From Pieris napi (lineage: Eukaryota > Arthropoda > Insecta > Lepidoptera > Pieridae): a stretch of DNA of 64,000 nt. A program made the translations under genes and the position numbers. The stretch covers positions 12,642,001-12,706,000 of the forward strand of contig NC_062244.1 of the NCBI RefSeq assembly GCF_905475465.1. The letters are read 5' to 3'. Positions 1 to 12,200 of the stretch are shown one piece after another (the first letter of the stretch is position 1; every line of letters starts with the position of its first letter). Under the pieces are notes generated by a model. It did no database searches, was not told the origin of the DNA, and saw only the letters and a program-made list of their open reading frames with translations.

Positions 1-470
1 GTACTCTTCTACATAAATTTATTTTATTTTAATGAGTTTCAGAATTAAAAAAGAAAACAATTTGTTATTGTTGCCTTTTAACCAGTACACGTGAGTTATT
101 TACGACCTTTATATACGTTTTCTCCATAAAAGTTTTGTATAGTTTTGTTTTGTACAGGGCATTTAAATATGTAGATATTTTTATACAACAACAAAACATC
201 GTACAATCACGAAAATGGCTTAATTATGTTTAGCGTTTGTTACTATAGTAACGGCCTTGTTTAAGTTCAAGTCAGTATTCAACTAAAACATTATGAAAAC
301 TTTGACGTAAAAAGCAATTGAAAATGGAAAACTGTAATTAATAGTCAACATTATTATTAAGAATGGGGAAAATCGATTAGTAAAGGAAAGGGTACATATA
401 TACAATACACATAGGTCATGTTTGTTGTAAATCATTTTTGCTATGATTGTAATGAAGGTTCATATCTATA
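1..470. other. AT-rich intergenic DNA
   Basis: No open frame, RNA gene or recognisable repeat is visible here. The stretch is AT-rich, with short A and T runs, and leads into the repeat fragment that begins near 470. Confidence 0.5.
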
Positions 471-560
471 CTAATATTATAAAGAGGAAAGATTTGTATG
501 TTTGTAACGAATTGGCACAAAAAGTACTGGTCCGATTTTAAAACTTCTTTCACCATTTGA
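470..560. repeat. Interspersed repeat fragment of a type common in Lepidoptera
   Basis: The segment reads 'ctaatattataaagaggaaa', then a 'ggcacaaaaagtactggtcc' motif and 'ttctttcaccatt'. I recognise this combination as a high-copy interspersed sequence in moth and butterfly genomes. Only about 90 bp is present, and the class (SINE, MITE or Helitron tail) cannot be decided from one copy. Confidence 0.5.
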
Positions 561-629
561 ATTATACATTATCACTGATTATATTTGAAGAAAACAGTGT
601 TATTTTCAGATAAAACAATAAATAAATAT

Positions 630-1000
630 GGCAAAATCCGATGGAAAGCGCTTTGTTAGCCGTCCTGTAAATAATGCTTTTAATTATAAATACAAAAGGA
701 GTATAGTCAAGCACGGTGGCGGTATTATTAAAGTTTGGGGGTGTTTTTTGGATGTGAAGTTGGACCCGTTGTGAACATTGCGGGTATAATGGATCAATGG
801 CAATACAAAAATATCTTAGAGCACACAATAATTCCCTACTCGGAAGATCATTTGCCTGTAATCTGCCTGTAAACCCAATCAATACGAAGCTATATGACTC
901 ATTTGTTAAAGCATGGACTTCAATCCCCCTAGAAAAATGTATTAAATTGATTGAATCAATGCCACTAATGAATCAAGTCGTTGCAGTGCTGTTATTGAAA
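630..1000 (+). pseudogene. Decayed Tc1-like transposase with internal deletion
   Basis: Conceptual translation across several frames gives segments typical of Tc1-family transposase. These are KRFVSRPVN, then KHGGGIIKVWGCF (around the second catalytic Asp region), then GIMDQWQYKNIL and HTIIPYSEDHLP, then the C-terminal segment FVKAWTSIPLEKCIKLIESM (about 900-962). The block that normally lies between them, with the Q-DND-PKHTS and NPIENLW motifs, is missing, so the catalytic DDE set is incomplete. At least one frameshift and a stop (about 768) interrupt the frame. A 79-codon open frame at 797-1036 covers the C-terminal part but is not an intact gene. I did not identify the terminal repeats. 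Confidence 0.8.
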
Positions 1001-1004
1001 ATAA

Positions 1005-1473
1005 GGGATGCGCCACTAAATATTAATTATAGGTAGCCTGTGGATAGTAGCTATTTCGAAAAAAAAATTGTTTTTAATACGTTTTTGTTGTCGATTCTAA
1101 TTAGTTGACCATTATTGTTCATTACCTTAAAACTGATTTAAATGTTTGTCCGTAATGTAATATTGAAACTACACTTGTGTAATGGGATTTATATTGTTTT
1201 TCTAATAAATGATAAATCATTGAACACATTATTGTTGTCTTATTTATTATTTAATTTAAAAATAAAAACGATTGCAGTGAAGTATCTTACATAATGTCAA
1301 GTTGCTAGTGTTTCTAATTATACGTTTTTTATTATTGGAATAAAAAAAAAATATATATATATATATGCTATTTATAAATACTACAAATAATACATTAAAG
1401 TATATTTTTGCAGAAATGGATTAATAAACATCATAAAAAAAAGGGAAATATATGTCGAGCACTTACTTCATTG
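1005..1473. other. AT-rich stretch including CINP 3' flank
   Basis: This stretch lies between the transposase fossil and the CINP stop codon. It holds a poly-A plus (AT)n run at about 1341-1367. A minus-strand AATAAA (1328-1333) could serve as the CINP polyadenylation signal. Confidence 0.4.
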
Positions 1474-3612
1474 TCACGGAATACCCAATAATCCTATATC
1501 AGCAAATAAGTAAGCACTCATTTCAGTGTTGTAATAGGCTTCTAGTTCCCACGCAGACACATACACTTCTATAAGGCTTTCATTTCTACAGTGTGCAAGG
1601 TTTTCTGTAACAAGATACAATACGTTTTTATTCTCAATTCCTAAGAAAACATAATTTAATTTATATCTACCTACACATTACCTATTCAAATAAATTTTGG
1701 ACTTATTATAATTAAATACATGGGACTGGGAAAGAGAGGGAAAAACAGATAGTAACATAAGGTTCTATATCTGAGGATATAGTGATACACTCTGGTAAGC
1801 CTCAATTATCCTAAGAGCCAATTCTTTCTTTTAAGGGTCTACACAGCACACAATTGTCTTGTTTATTACAGCCATGACATGGAAACTATTATCAGTTAAT
1901 AGTATCTAATCACTAACTTACATAGGTCAATGTAATGAACCACATACAATGTTTGCAACATTCAAATTGTAAGTGGGTTGTTGTGCTAATGTATCAAATT
2001 GCTGAATCTAACTAAAATACTAACACAAGGAACCTGTAATTGTCTAATTTAATAAATTAATTACTGTTTTATTTATATATCTATACTTTTCCCCTTTTCC
2101 CCAAGCGGTAGGATCTTCTCCACATGCTAGGGTCCTGACATACCTCTTTAGCTTCAGCTACTTTCATGACATTCACCATGCATGCTCCTCATTTATGGCG
2201 ACTTCTGATCCTCATAGTAAGGATCTTGAGAACATCCTGGATTTGGTCAAGGTAAGTATGACTAGGCCTACCCAACTCAACCATATCATCCAAATATATC
2301 CTACTCGTAAGCTGCTTCTCATTAATTTTCTTTTCACTACAACTTTATTTATAGCATACTGTTCATGTATCTCACTATTGCTTATCCTGTCATGCAACAT
2401 TAGTAAACATACAGTCTATCCACATTTTCTCTTACTATCAGAATATCACATACATCCCACTCTACACTTCTTACAAAAACCATAGATTTTCAGAATTTTT
2501 AAAGCCCTTTTTCAACAACACATTGTAGGGAAAAGACCTGACCTACTAAATTTTAATCACATTTAACTTTTTAGAACCTACCTGTCACTGTTTCCTTTAA
2601 ATGAATTTCTTTGCATAAAGAGGTACATATTTCATCTACAGTTGTTGAGAACTTTTGAATTGTCCATGTAAATATTACTCTATCATTTGATTTGTCAAGT
2701 GCAGCAAGTGCTTTCAATTGTTTGTTAATTATTCTCACACCTGAAATAATAAAAAATAAATCCTATTATGTGATCCTTGTCATTAAGCCTATCATAATTA
2801 TTACACTACATTATCTAACTAGTGTTAATCTAAAATTAATATAAAAATAATTTATGTCAGAACATGAAATTGATTTCTCAACATACCAAAATTAGAATTA
2901 GAGAATTAAAGAGAATTATTAATTTTGTGTGAAATTTTAACTTTCTTATAGAACAATGGTTCTGTTTTAAAAACTGACCTTCAACAATATTACGGAGTCC
3001 ATTTAATGCTTCTAAAAGCATCTCCATAAGAGGATGCAGCTGATGTGGATAATAATCATCAGTACACTCATGGAGCTTTAGAGCTGACACAGACTTGGTT
3101 ACTTTAGTGCCTTTTTCCTTCAATTTCTCCCAATCGCTAAGTAAATTGTGTAAATTGGCAACATGGGCATATACAGTTCTACATATGCCAGGACTGTCTT
3201 TGTTGGGTGTAGTTATTTCTGAAAATAAATGCAAGCAAATAAAAATGACTGCTTTAAATAGGCCTTGTTAATCACAAACTTGATAGATTTTCAAAATTTT
3301 AAGCCTGATTTCAACGTAAATCTTTTGATGGTATGTTTAAAAAAAGTTAAAAGTTTTTTCTGAGGTAGGAGAAGCCTTATATCGTTTATATTGATTTATA
3401 TTTGAAAAATACTCTAGAATTATTAGATCAATTGTTATATATAAATAAAAAACTGAATATACCTTGTAAGGTATTATAACATATTATGTTACAAATAAAG
3501 ATAGGATAGGCGAAATATTAATACAGAACGAGCCATACGAAGCAAAGCCAAACAAACCTTTTGCTGTAAAAACATAAGAGTTATCAGTGAGTTTTGTGGG
3601 TGTTTTATTCAT
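1474..3612 (-). CDS. CINP: Cyclin-dependent kinase 2-interacting protein (CINP)
   Basis: There are four exons on the minus strand: 3612-3558 (start ATG 3612-3610), 3218-2979, 2740-2582 and 1604-1474 (stop TGA). Every intron is GT/AG and the phases (1,1,1) join into one 194-residue frame; human CINP has 212. Landmarks are N-terminal KLTDNSYVFTAKE, then NLHNLLSDWEKLKEKGTKV, then a leucine-rich helix (HPLMEMLLEALNGLRNIV), then VIFTWTIQKFSTTVDEI and the C-terminal LAHCRNESLIEVYVSAW. Their order matches the vertebrate protein (NLILKWETLND, ATLDGLTKI, LFHTWPTTHF, KELAHT). In vertebrates CINP binds CDK2 and CDC7 at replication origins and ATRIP in checkpoint signalling; the same role here is inferred. 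The gene is head to head with Rpb4. Intron 3 carries a LINE fragment. Confidence 0.9.
2101..2500 (-). mobile_element. LINE-type fragment in CINP intron 3
   Basis: Read on the minus strand, the segment contains 'gaatgtcatgaaagt' and then 'atgtcaggaccctagcatg'. The same pair recurs on the plus strand near 30.06-30.11 kb with substitutions. I associate this string with the 3' end of a non-LTR retroelement that is widespread in moth and butterfly genomes. No intact reverse transcriptase is present. Confidence 0.55.
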
Positions 3613-4263
3613 TATTAATTTTTTTTTAATTAATTTGTTTTGGATTTGAAGATTTTTTAATATTTTTTTTGTTTACAAAGGTTATACCACAGATATACGA
3701 TAACTTATACGACGGTTTATACTTTATACAGAATATAGAAATACAGATAGCGTTACTAGAACACTACCTTATAGTAATATTACTTTAGTATGAAATAGGT
3801 CATAAAATCTTCAACAAAAAACTTTAAATTTACTTTGTTTACATTTTCATTTAAAAAGAGCGCAGCAATTACTATTCTGGTTATGTCTTTTTCTCATCGA
3901 TATTCATAATTTGCTAGTCCCTGCGAACCAGTCGTAAGATCAAAAAATATTCGATAAATGATAATTGCATAGTTATAAACACTAACAATTATTTTTATTA
4001 GCTTTTAAAAAGTGATATTGTATTGTAACCTGCAAAAATGCCGGCAGTTGTCAATTGTCATGTGAAATGTAAATACTGAAAATTGAAATTTAATTTGAAA
4101 TTTTGTAAACACTAAACGTAAACCATCATCAAAACAACCCTCTGCATCAAACAAATTTGAATGTTCAATATACATTATAAAAGTTTTTATTAATAAGGAA
4201 AACTACGATTTAATTTCTATTGTATATCAAATAATAAGTAATACAAATACTTAAAAAGTCAAC
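3613..4263. promoter_or_regulatory. Bidirectional promoter interval between CINP and Rpb4
   Basis: These 651 bp separate the divergent start codons of CINP (-) and Rpb4 (+), so both promoters and 5' leaders must lie here or in upstream leader exons that I cannot see. The sequence is AT-rich, with no CpG cluster and no clear TATA box at a position I would commit to. The assignment is positional only. Confidence 0.5.
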
Positions 4264-4920
4264 ATGTCTGGACCCATTCAAGATGTTATTGAAGAAGATG
4301 CCGCTGACCTACAATTTCCTAAAGGTAATATTATTATTTCTATATCAATTATTTATCTATATGCTTAAGACACCTTTTTTCTTATTCATAGAATTCGAAA
4401 ACGCTGAAACATTGCTCATATCGGAAGTTGACATGCTACTAGAACATAGAAAAGCACAAAATGAATCTGCTGAGGAAGAACAGGAATTTTCAGAAGTGTT
4501 TATGAAAACTCTAACATATACAAATATGTTCAAGAAGTTTAAAAACAAGGAAACTATAACTGCTGTAAGAAAGTAAGTTTTTGTTATAACACATACTTAA
4601 AATTGTTTACTTACAAGTGAGGTTATATTCATATACAATATAGCAAAAAACAAGTTTACAAAAGTACTAAAAATATAGTAAAAAAACTTTAGACTTTATA
4701 ACATTATAATTAAATTTATAATACATAGTGATTTATATTTTCTAGTTTGTTGCAATCGAAGAAACTTCACAAATTTGAAGTTGCTAGTTTAGCAAATCTC
4801 TGTCCTGAAACACCAGAAGAAGCTAAGGCACTTATACCATCTTTGGAAGGAAGGTTTGAAGATGAAGAGTTAAGAATATTGCTAGATGATATTCAAACCA
4901 AGCGAAGTATTCAATATTAA
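4264..4920 (+). CDS. Rpb4: DNA-directed RNA polymerase II subunit RPB4
   Basis: There are three exons: 4264-4324, 4392-4572 and 4746-4920 (stop TAA). They join in phase to 138 residues, against 142 in human POLR2D. The protein contains FPKEFENAETLL, SEVDMLLEHRKAQNESAE, EVFMKTLTYT, LLQSKKLHKFEVASLANLCP and the very conserved tail RFEDEEL followed by LLDDIQTKRSIQY. With Rpb7 it forms the detachable stalk of RNA polymerase II and also links transcription to mRNA export and decay. This is family knowledge. All introns are short (67 and 173 bp). The ATG sits in the context AACATGTCT. A polyadenylation signal AATAAA lies at 5101-5106, about 180 bp after the stop. Confidence 0.97.
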
Positions 4921-5837
4921 AAGAGTAATAATAATACAAGTTTTGTTTTTTCTCCAAATCCTTAATGACTTTGATTTTTAAGAGATTAAATTATAATGGA
5001 GTTTCCACTGTAACATATTTAACAATCTTTAAAAGATTTTTTATGTTTGTTTAATTAAAAAAAATATAGGAGTTAGGAGTACATTCTACACATGTGATAA
5101 AATAAAAGTTTTGTGTGTATTTTAAGATAAAACATTAATAAGCTTTTATTAATGTTTTTCACAAGAACTCATTACAATAACATCAATGTAGAAGTAGGTC
5201 CTATTATATGGGGTTTAATTACAAGTCAAATTTAAAATAAGCAAAATTAGTGTAATCCATTAGACTGTAGCAGAGAGTAACATAAAAATATAGAATATAT
5301 TTAGAGATACAAAAAATATATTAAGATTTTAAAGAAAATTTGTACAAATATGAACTACATTTATGTGTTTTATTTATTGTGATAGAAGAAAAAACTAAAG
5401 GACCTACCCACTACTCTCACAGAGAAAATAATTGTTTACATGAACAAAGAATGGCGCGACATCTTCGGCCCTATGTCAGCTGTCACTTTATTCATTCATC
5501 CATTGTAGTGCAGAAAAAAAATGTGACTTGTTTGATTTAATTTCTGTTTTACTTAATAAGTGCTAGATGAAGATTAATTACGTTCAAAATTTGTTTCTTT
5601 ATATTTTAACGTACTTTCCCGAACATACTACATTATATTATAAACTATCACAAAAGCACATATCACAGTCGATTCACATTTCACGGCCTAACAAGATCTC
5701 TTACAAAGAAGCCGTGCGGCGTCGGCACTCGGCGTTTAATGTTATTTGTTTGACATTGAAGTGGTAGTTTCGTTTAGATGTTGCATTCGATACGAATAAA
5801 GTATTGATAAATCTGTGAGTCGGCACATCTAGTGAAA
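4921..5837 (+). other. Rpb4 3' end and FAM117 5' flank
   Basis: The first part, to about 5130, fits the Rpb4 3' untranslated region, with AATAAA at 5101-5106. The rest should hold the promoter and leader of the FAM117 gene. A slightly more CpG-rich patch at about 5690-5740 (gccgtgcggcgtcggcactc) may be near the transcription start. Short open frames at 5340-5540 and 5567-5767 have no recognisable content. Confidence 0.4.
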
Positions 5838-8800
5838 ATGTCGGGTCGCGTCCGAAAACAATCGGATTGCCCTGTGGGCAAGCAGGGTCCTATGAGAGCG
5901 ACATTGCCGGTCTCTTCAATAATGAAACCAAGTGGCGGATTCAAAAAAAATACTGGCAACAGCCCCACTCTTTCACCCACCAATGTGTGGCGACGGATTT
6001 CCCCTGATCACGCTCTTTCCGGTCAGAGGAGCCCCGGAGCTGTCAACTATAAAGGTACCTTTTTATTTATATAATTATAAGTACCCTCTTAAATTAACTA
6101 CCACCTTTTAATTTTTACAAGAAGCCATTTTCTTCTGATCACATGTTAGTGTATCTCGGTTTTGAATCAAGTGAATATCATTATTTTGCTTATATGTCAA
6201 AATATTTGATTGGATATAGCTGCAATGGAGTTCTGGTATCTTAGTAAGATCATATTTTTATTTGTAACAGTGTAAAAATTAGAGATGCCTTCAATTAACA
6301 ATTTTATAAACATTAAAAGAAATATGCATTATTCTAGAGTTTTATTCATTTAACCTTTAAGGTAAAGGATCCAGTGTAATTCGGCGCACAGCGTCCTTAG
6401 ATACTTTGTATCAAAAAGGGAAATGGTCAAGAGACTACTATCTACATGCGGGGCAGTTACAAGTTGATAAATCCACTCAAGTGAGTAATTTTGGTTCTTA
6501 ATGTAATATATCTGTAATACCTTAGTAACAATTTAATTTTTAACCTGTTTCATAAATACATGATATAAAATTTTGGTTATTATGTATATCATGATTTTAA
6601 TCAATGTTATAGATTTAGCAAGGAAAAGTGTACATGATTTTACAATAGTTAAAAAAGTTTTGATAGCTACTCTGAGATACTTGTGGGATCTGATATTTGA
6701 TTATTTTAATAATCTAAGACTGTTTGAATTAATATTGTCTTGATTAAACAAGCCATATTCTTAGTTAGAAATGCCTACATATATCTGTCAATATCTGTGA
6801 TTAAATTTTCTATTTACAATACCATATTAAAAAAACTTTGTGTACATAACACATTCTTAATCTTAAACTTTCAACTTAATTAATGCTTCAGACTGATGAA
6901 GGAGGTGGTGTATCTGGAAGGTCATCAAGAGGCTCAGAAGATGATAAGCTAGATCGTTTTCTTCGTAGTCGTCTGCAGAGACCACACAAACCATCAGGAT
7001 CAGGAGATTTTTCTGCACAGTCTATGAGTCCTGGACTATGTATGTAGAAATTACTTCTAAATTATTGGTGATATGCTTTATCGAAATTAAAATAATGTTT
7101 AACATTTTGTTATTTCTCTGAAATGAAAAGAAAATCATATTCAAAAATATGACTTTATTACTTTTATTTAATTGTAATACATTTTTTTATTGTAGTTAGG
7201 CATCATATCCAAACTACAGGCAGTGCCTTTCTAATTGTGTGATTAAATCTTCCAGGGTCCCGTTTTAGTGGTGGTGCAGTGCCCTTAAGGGCAGCTCGTT
7301 CCTCGGTGGAGGGTCTAAACCAGGAAATTGAAAGACTTGTACTTTGTCCAGCCAGCGGCACTCAGACTCCTCATCTTGATAGATTAAAGGATAAGGTAAC
7401 TTTTATATTAATTGAATCAAAAATTAATATTATGAATTTTTATAAAATTGTAAAAATATTATGTAAATTCTATTGGTTTGCAATTATTTTGTGAATTACG
7501 ATATTTTGCCTACTTTAAACTTATGTGTATACCTAGTTGAAAATAATTAATTTAGATATAAAATAAAAATATGTAAAACAATTATTCAATATCACATCAC
7601 TTCTAATCATTTGGGACCTAAAAATTAGTTTTTTGGGCTGGGTTTCTGACTCTGAGGTCTTGACCAAAAAAATATCTGTAGCAGCAAGCACCCTTAATTT
7701 ATACAGCTCAAATCGGATGTAAAATGTGCTATATACTTATTTTAATTAAAACTTGTAATTAATTGTATTAAACCATGTTAATTTGTCAGGTGACACCTGA
7801 AGGTCACCGAGCTCCGCTGGCCGATCTCCTCCGGAGATCTGTCAACACTCAAACGCCGCACGATCTCTGTCACACTGCACACTCCTCAGGTATTGGATTC
7901 AATTTAAAAATATTTTTGTATTGTTTGGATTCAAGGAAATTATATTTATACCTCATCATAATAAGATTTGTGTTAATTGTTTAAATTTTTTGAATTTATT
8001 TAGATTCTTTACATCTTAGAACTGATAAAAAGTAATTAAACAATTTCAAAGCTCATCAGTGGGGTCACCAAGCCACTGAAATGTGTCTCGCAGCCTGCTG
8101 CATTTCAGGCTTATTTCTTTGATATTATGGAGTGATTCAATATTTTCATCAGATTGTTCATAAATATTCATAGCATTGTAACTTTTACATTAATGATGGT
8201 TTTTTTTTTATTAAATGTTATTTGCTATTTGGGTAAAGTAAAGTCTACATTGATGTAGATCCACCATCCCGAGGGTCACTGTCGAGTGCCGGCTCGGCTG
8301 AGCTTCTCGCCACAGGTCTTATATTTTTCAATTTGAACCAATTTTGTGACATTCACACATTTTGTGACGACTGTAGAATGTGTTGTCCCACTCGAAACTA
8401 TACGCAATGAGCGAGATAGCACATTTTTAAGGCTTCTTCACCAATTTAATCCACATTTTTTTTGAAACTGCTGGTCGCAGTGTGTCGTCACAAACATAGC
8501 TTTAGGTAACCCATAGCTATCCCCGAAAGCACATCATGAAGCATGTCTTAGATGATTTTGAGTTTTATGCAAGCTTTTTCAACGCACTATACTAAGTTAT
8601 GTAGGCATTTAGTTTTTTTTAACCAATAGTTATCTTGAAATGCGAGAGTGGGTTTGTTTGAGCCGTTCAGAGCTGAGACTGAATTTTAATTATAAAAGCT
8701 TGAAAAACAAGTCTACCTTTATTATACCGGCGGGGACCGACCGCTTCTCTATGTTTCACGTGAAGTGAGATCCCTTTTGACCGTTCCAGGTGGAAGTGTC

Positions 8801-9268
8801 TGTTCGTCTCCAGATCTCGATGGCTCGAAACTGGGGACTTCGCCACAGATCAATAGATTCTTGGCCCGTGAACCCCCAGACGGTTGTGAAAAGGTACAGG
8901 TATAGGTTTTTATAAAATTTTGTTATTACTTAGTTTTTTAAATTATTGTAGTAATCAATATTACCAATATTAGAAATGGTCGCTGCGATATGCGCTCTTG
9001 GCATTTAGTTATATACGAACGCTTGGCTTTTCTGTTTATAAATTTTTGGATCGATCGAAAAAACTATTAGTCAAGTTTGAAAGATTGGATCGTTGCAAAT
9101 AGGACTACAGAAGAACTCTTTCGTTTCCAGGTGAACCTGAAGTCGGGCGACGGCACCCACACGGAGTCGGTGTCGGTGATGAAGCCCTCGGCGCCGGGTT
9201 TCACCCTGCGGCCCTCCGTGTGCTCGGCCTTCCAGCCTCTGCAGCCGCACCCCCCGGCCTCCGACTAG
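5838..9268 (+). CDS. FAM117/GLCCI1 family protein
   Basis: Eight exons give 340 residues: 5838-6054, 6362-6480, 6892-7039, 7256-7395, 7790-7889, 8259-8315, 8790-8893 and 9131-9268 (stop TAG). All have GT/AG borders and consistent phases. Diagnostic segments are VIRRTASLDTLYQKGKWSRD (residues about 78-97), the motif shared by FAM117A/B and GLCCI1 (RRTSSLDT..GQWPRD); DKSTQTDE; LNQEIERLVL; KDKVTPEGHRAPLADLLRRS; and a C-terminal FTLRPSVCSAFQPLQ. The protein is Ser/Pro-rich and appears largely disordered, with no membrane segment. Vertebrate members bind dynein light chain or are glucocorticoid-induced, but their biochemical role is poorly defined, so I infer none. The 57-nt exon 6 begins and ends in phase 1 and could be skipped. 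I start at ATG 5838 (gaaaATGTCG); the frame extends only two codons further, with no ATG. Confidence 0.85.
8361..8494. repeat. Small inverted-repeat element (MITE-like) in FAM117 intron 6
   Basis: TTTGTGACGAC at 8361-8371 and its exact complement GTCGTCACAAA at 8484-8494 enclose about 110 bp. The left arm is preceded by a second partial copy (attttgtgac at 8341-8350). The size and terminal symmetry suggest a short non-autonomous DNA transposon. No convincing target-site duplication was found. Confidence 0.4.
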
Positions 9269-12200
9269 CCCCCGGCCTCGTCGCTTCGACGGACGGACGA
9301 GACGCCCTAACTAGAGTTTCGCTTCTGTCGAAACGGAGAGCCGAACGGTTCGGTTTTCTTTTTATAATTTTCTTGTTTAATTTTTCTTTATATTCGTCCA
9401 GTCTCGTCAAATCTGCGACGGCTTCTCGATTTCGGCCTTTTGCCGGTTTATTTAAGGGGTGACCGACCGAACGTGACAGTACAATGAAATCGGGATTCGG
9501 AACATCTTTTATGAACAATTTATAGATTTAAACCATTGGACTCGTACTTCGCGAGCCGTTCGTCGGGTACAAAAGGGTTCATTTGCGCGTTTCACTTTGG
9601 AGCATTACATTTACGTACATTTTCTAACTCGACGGACGGGCGCGGGAGAACCGATTTGTACCCTCGAGCAGATGAGGTACTATGTTAAGTATGTTTTGTG
9701 TTGACAATTGACGCCGTTCATTGTGGACGTATTTTTTCTTGTATAAATTCTGAAAACTGTTTTCATCCGTGAGTTTAACCGGCCGTATTCCAAAAGATGA
9801 AACTCACTATGTCTATTAACCCGTCGACGTGTCGGTGCTCCAGTGTGAACCGTGACTCGAGATACTTTTTGGAATACGGGCCTAAGGGAATCGTTCCTCG
9901 CCGTTAAGGGTTTATACAGTTCGAGCGATGACACCTTTAAGATTTCTGGGATATTTGTAATCTGTCGAAAGCCGGACGAACAGATTTTACAATGGGAAAT
10001 GGTCGATAAAACATGTTTTTACTACACCGCAGGCCCGAGGCAAAAAAACTTTTATAAAAGAGTCCAATGTAGCAAAATTTAGGATCTGTTCGTCCCGCGT
10101 TCTCTAGAAGACAAATTCCTCAAATGATGCTTTGTCACGACGTGTTCTCACCGGATTTCCCAGAGATTAATAGAAACGACAATAATTATCGTTTTAGGTT
10201 AAATTGTATCGAGACAACGGCTTACAAAAATGTACATACTTTGATATTTGGAGTGTGGCTGGATTTCAGTGATCTCAATTTAGTTAACTTTCGTTCGACA
10301 TATCATCAGTTAAAACCGTTTATATATTTTTGTAAGAACTAGGACCAAACTTGAGGGGTCTCCGGTCCCGGATTTGAAATGGGTCTCTCGAGAAAGTAGC
10401 TTTAAAGGGATTCGACGAGGGAAGCGGGAAGATAGACTGATTTTTGGAAACTTTACTCGTACTTTGATACAGGTCTCGACAAGTGAAAGTTAGTTAAGAC
10501 GCGCTCTTTACACACGAACGAAATCACTTTATTCTGAAACGAAATAGCTTTTGCGACCGCATTTTGTTTGTATCGGCCTCGGCTCAGACCCGGTTCGCTT
10601 TTATCGTCTAGAATAGGAAAGAGAGAGTGCGCCGATCGGATCTCTCGTTTTGGCCAAAGGCGTCTATCACGGAGACCGGTCACCGAGAGCGTCGGAGACG
10701 GGCTTAGATATGCTTCATTATTTTTTATAGCGTTACAGAGCGACGGCGAATGTATATTTTGGCTCACCTTTGGAACCGAGTACTGTGTAATTGCTCAATC
10801 GAAATTTATATTAGGAGCCACCCTCACGAAATGTGCCGAATTCGACGATGTAAAGCGATGTGTATATAATAATAATAATAACAGATAACGTACGTGACCT
10901 TGATTTAACAAATGAATGTGATATGCGACCCCTCGATCGATTTCATTTCGTCGCGTTATAATATAAATATGAAGTTCGATAAGTGATAGGAGACTAGAGT
11001 ACTATAGTTAGCGCTGCGCAAATATGGGAAACGTAAAACCGAGCCAGTATTGAAATCCGGATTTCTGTGTAGATTTTCTCATAAGTGCAATATATAGCGG
11101 TGACGTCGACGTCGAGAGTGCATCGGAATCATCGTGAGCTTCGTGACGCGACGCTTAGGTGACGTCACGGGTCCGGGTCGAGCGGGGGTGACCTTTTTAA
11201 AGTACATAAAGATATTTTTGTATGCGAGGGAGGGAGTCGGGCGAGATGTAACATAAAATAACTTTGCTAGGATCTTAGATTTGATAGTTCTTTTATAGAA
11301 GGTTAATTATTTTAATGTTTGCTTTTAGGTGACCGATAAGTTTGTAATTTTTATTACTACGATATTAGACTAAATACTAACGTTTAAACTAAACCAAAAG
11401 TGCCCATTGATATAAGTTTACACGTCGAGCGAGCCTCTTGTGCGGCGTCTTGTTGTAATGTTTAGGCGTCAAAATTAGGAAATAAGAAAATTATCGACGG
11501 GTTGTTGAGTTTTAGTTATCGAATTGTTGAGGTTTATTGATAAAAAAGTGATTTAATTTTTTTACTAGCGACGCGACACAAAAGGCTCGTCTTTAGAGGC
11601 ATTGACTAACATCAATAATAATAGTATCGATTTTAAGTAATAATAAGAATGGTTTATTATAGTTTTGTTCAAAGAAGAAATTCTAATTACTATTTTTGTT
11701 TCCAATATTTTATCACTTTTACCTGTTTTCATTGTATTGTATCTTGCTGTATTGCAGACATATCCAATATACAGACTGATTTAAAGTTTCCTTTTTATTT
11801 CGCTTTTAAGAAGTACGTAAGTTCCATCCGTTCAACATTCGCTCGAACGGCGAAGGAAAACATCGTGAGGAAACAGGCTCGCCTTCGACACGAAAAGTCG
11901 ACGGCCCGGGTCAGGCACGGGAGGCCGATCACCTACTCGCCTATTGGCTTGACAAATGATCTGTTGTACTGATTTATTTATTTTTAAGGAAAAACAGAAT
12001 TACACCAAAAAGTTTATTCTCATTTTATAACAATTATTGTGTTCTTACATTACAAGATCATACAAAATAAGTAGTCTTGGGACCGTTTGGAACGACGACT
12101 TTATTACACTAAATGTAGTAATCATGGTTTTACACTTAGGTTAAGGTTCGGAGCCGAGACGTAGAGCTAAGGGTGACTCACGTATGTCAAAAACGTATCG

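Noticed and set aside
797..1036. 79-codon open frame as a gene
   Set aside because: Its C-terminal half matches only the end of a Tc1-like transposase and the upstream part is out of frame, so it belongs to a fossil.
9201..9518. Minus-strand frame of 105 codons opposite FAM117 exon 8
   Set aside because: It is the shadow of a GC-rich exon and tail; it is Arg/Ala-rich and resembles no family.
10453..10888. Overlapping frames on both strands in the GC-rich tail
   Set aside because: Opposite-strand overlap, no domain, no start context; explained by fewer stop codons in GC-rich sequence.
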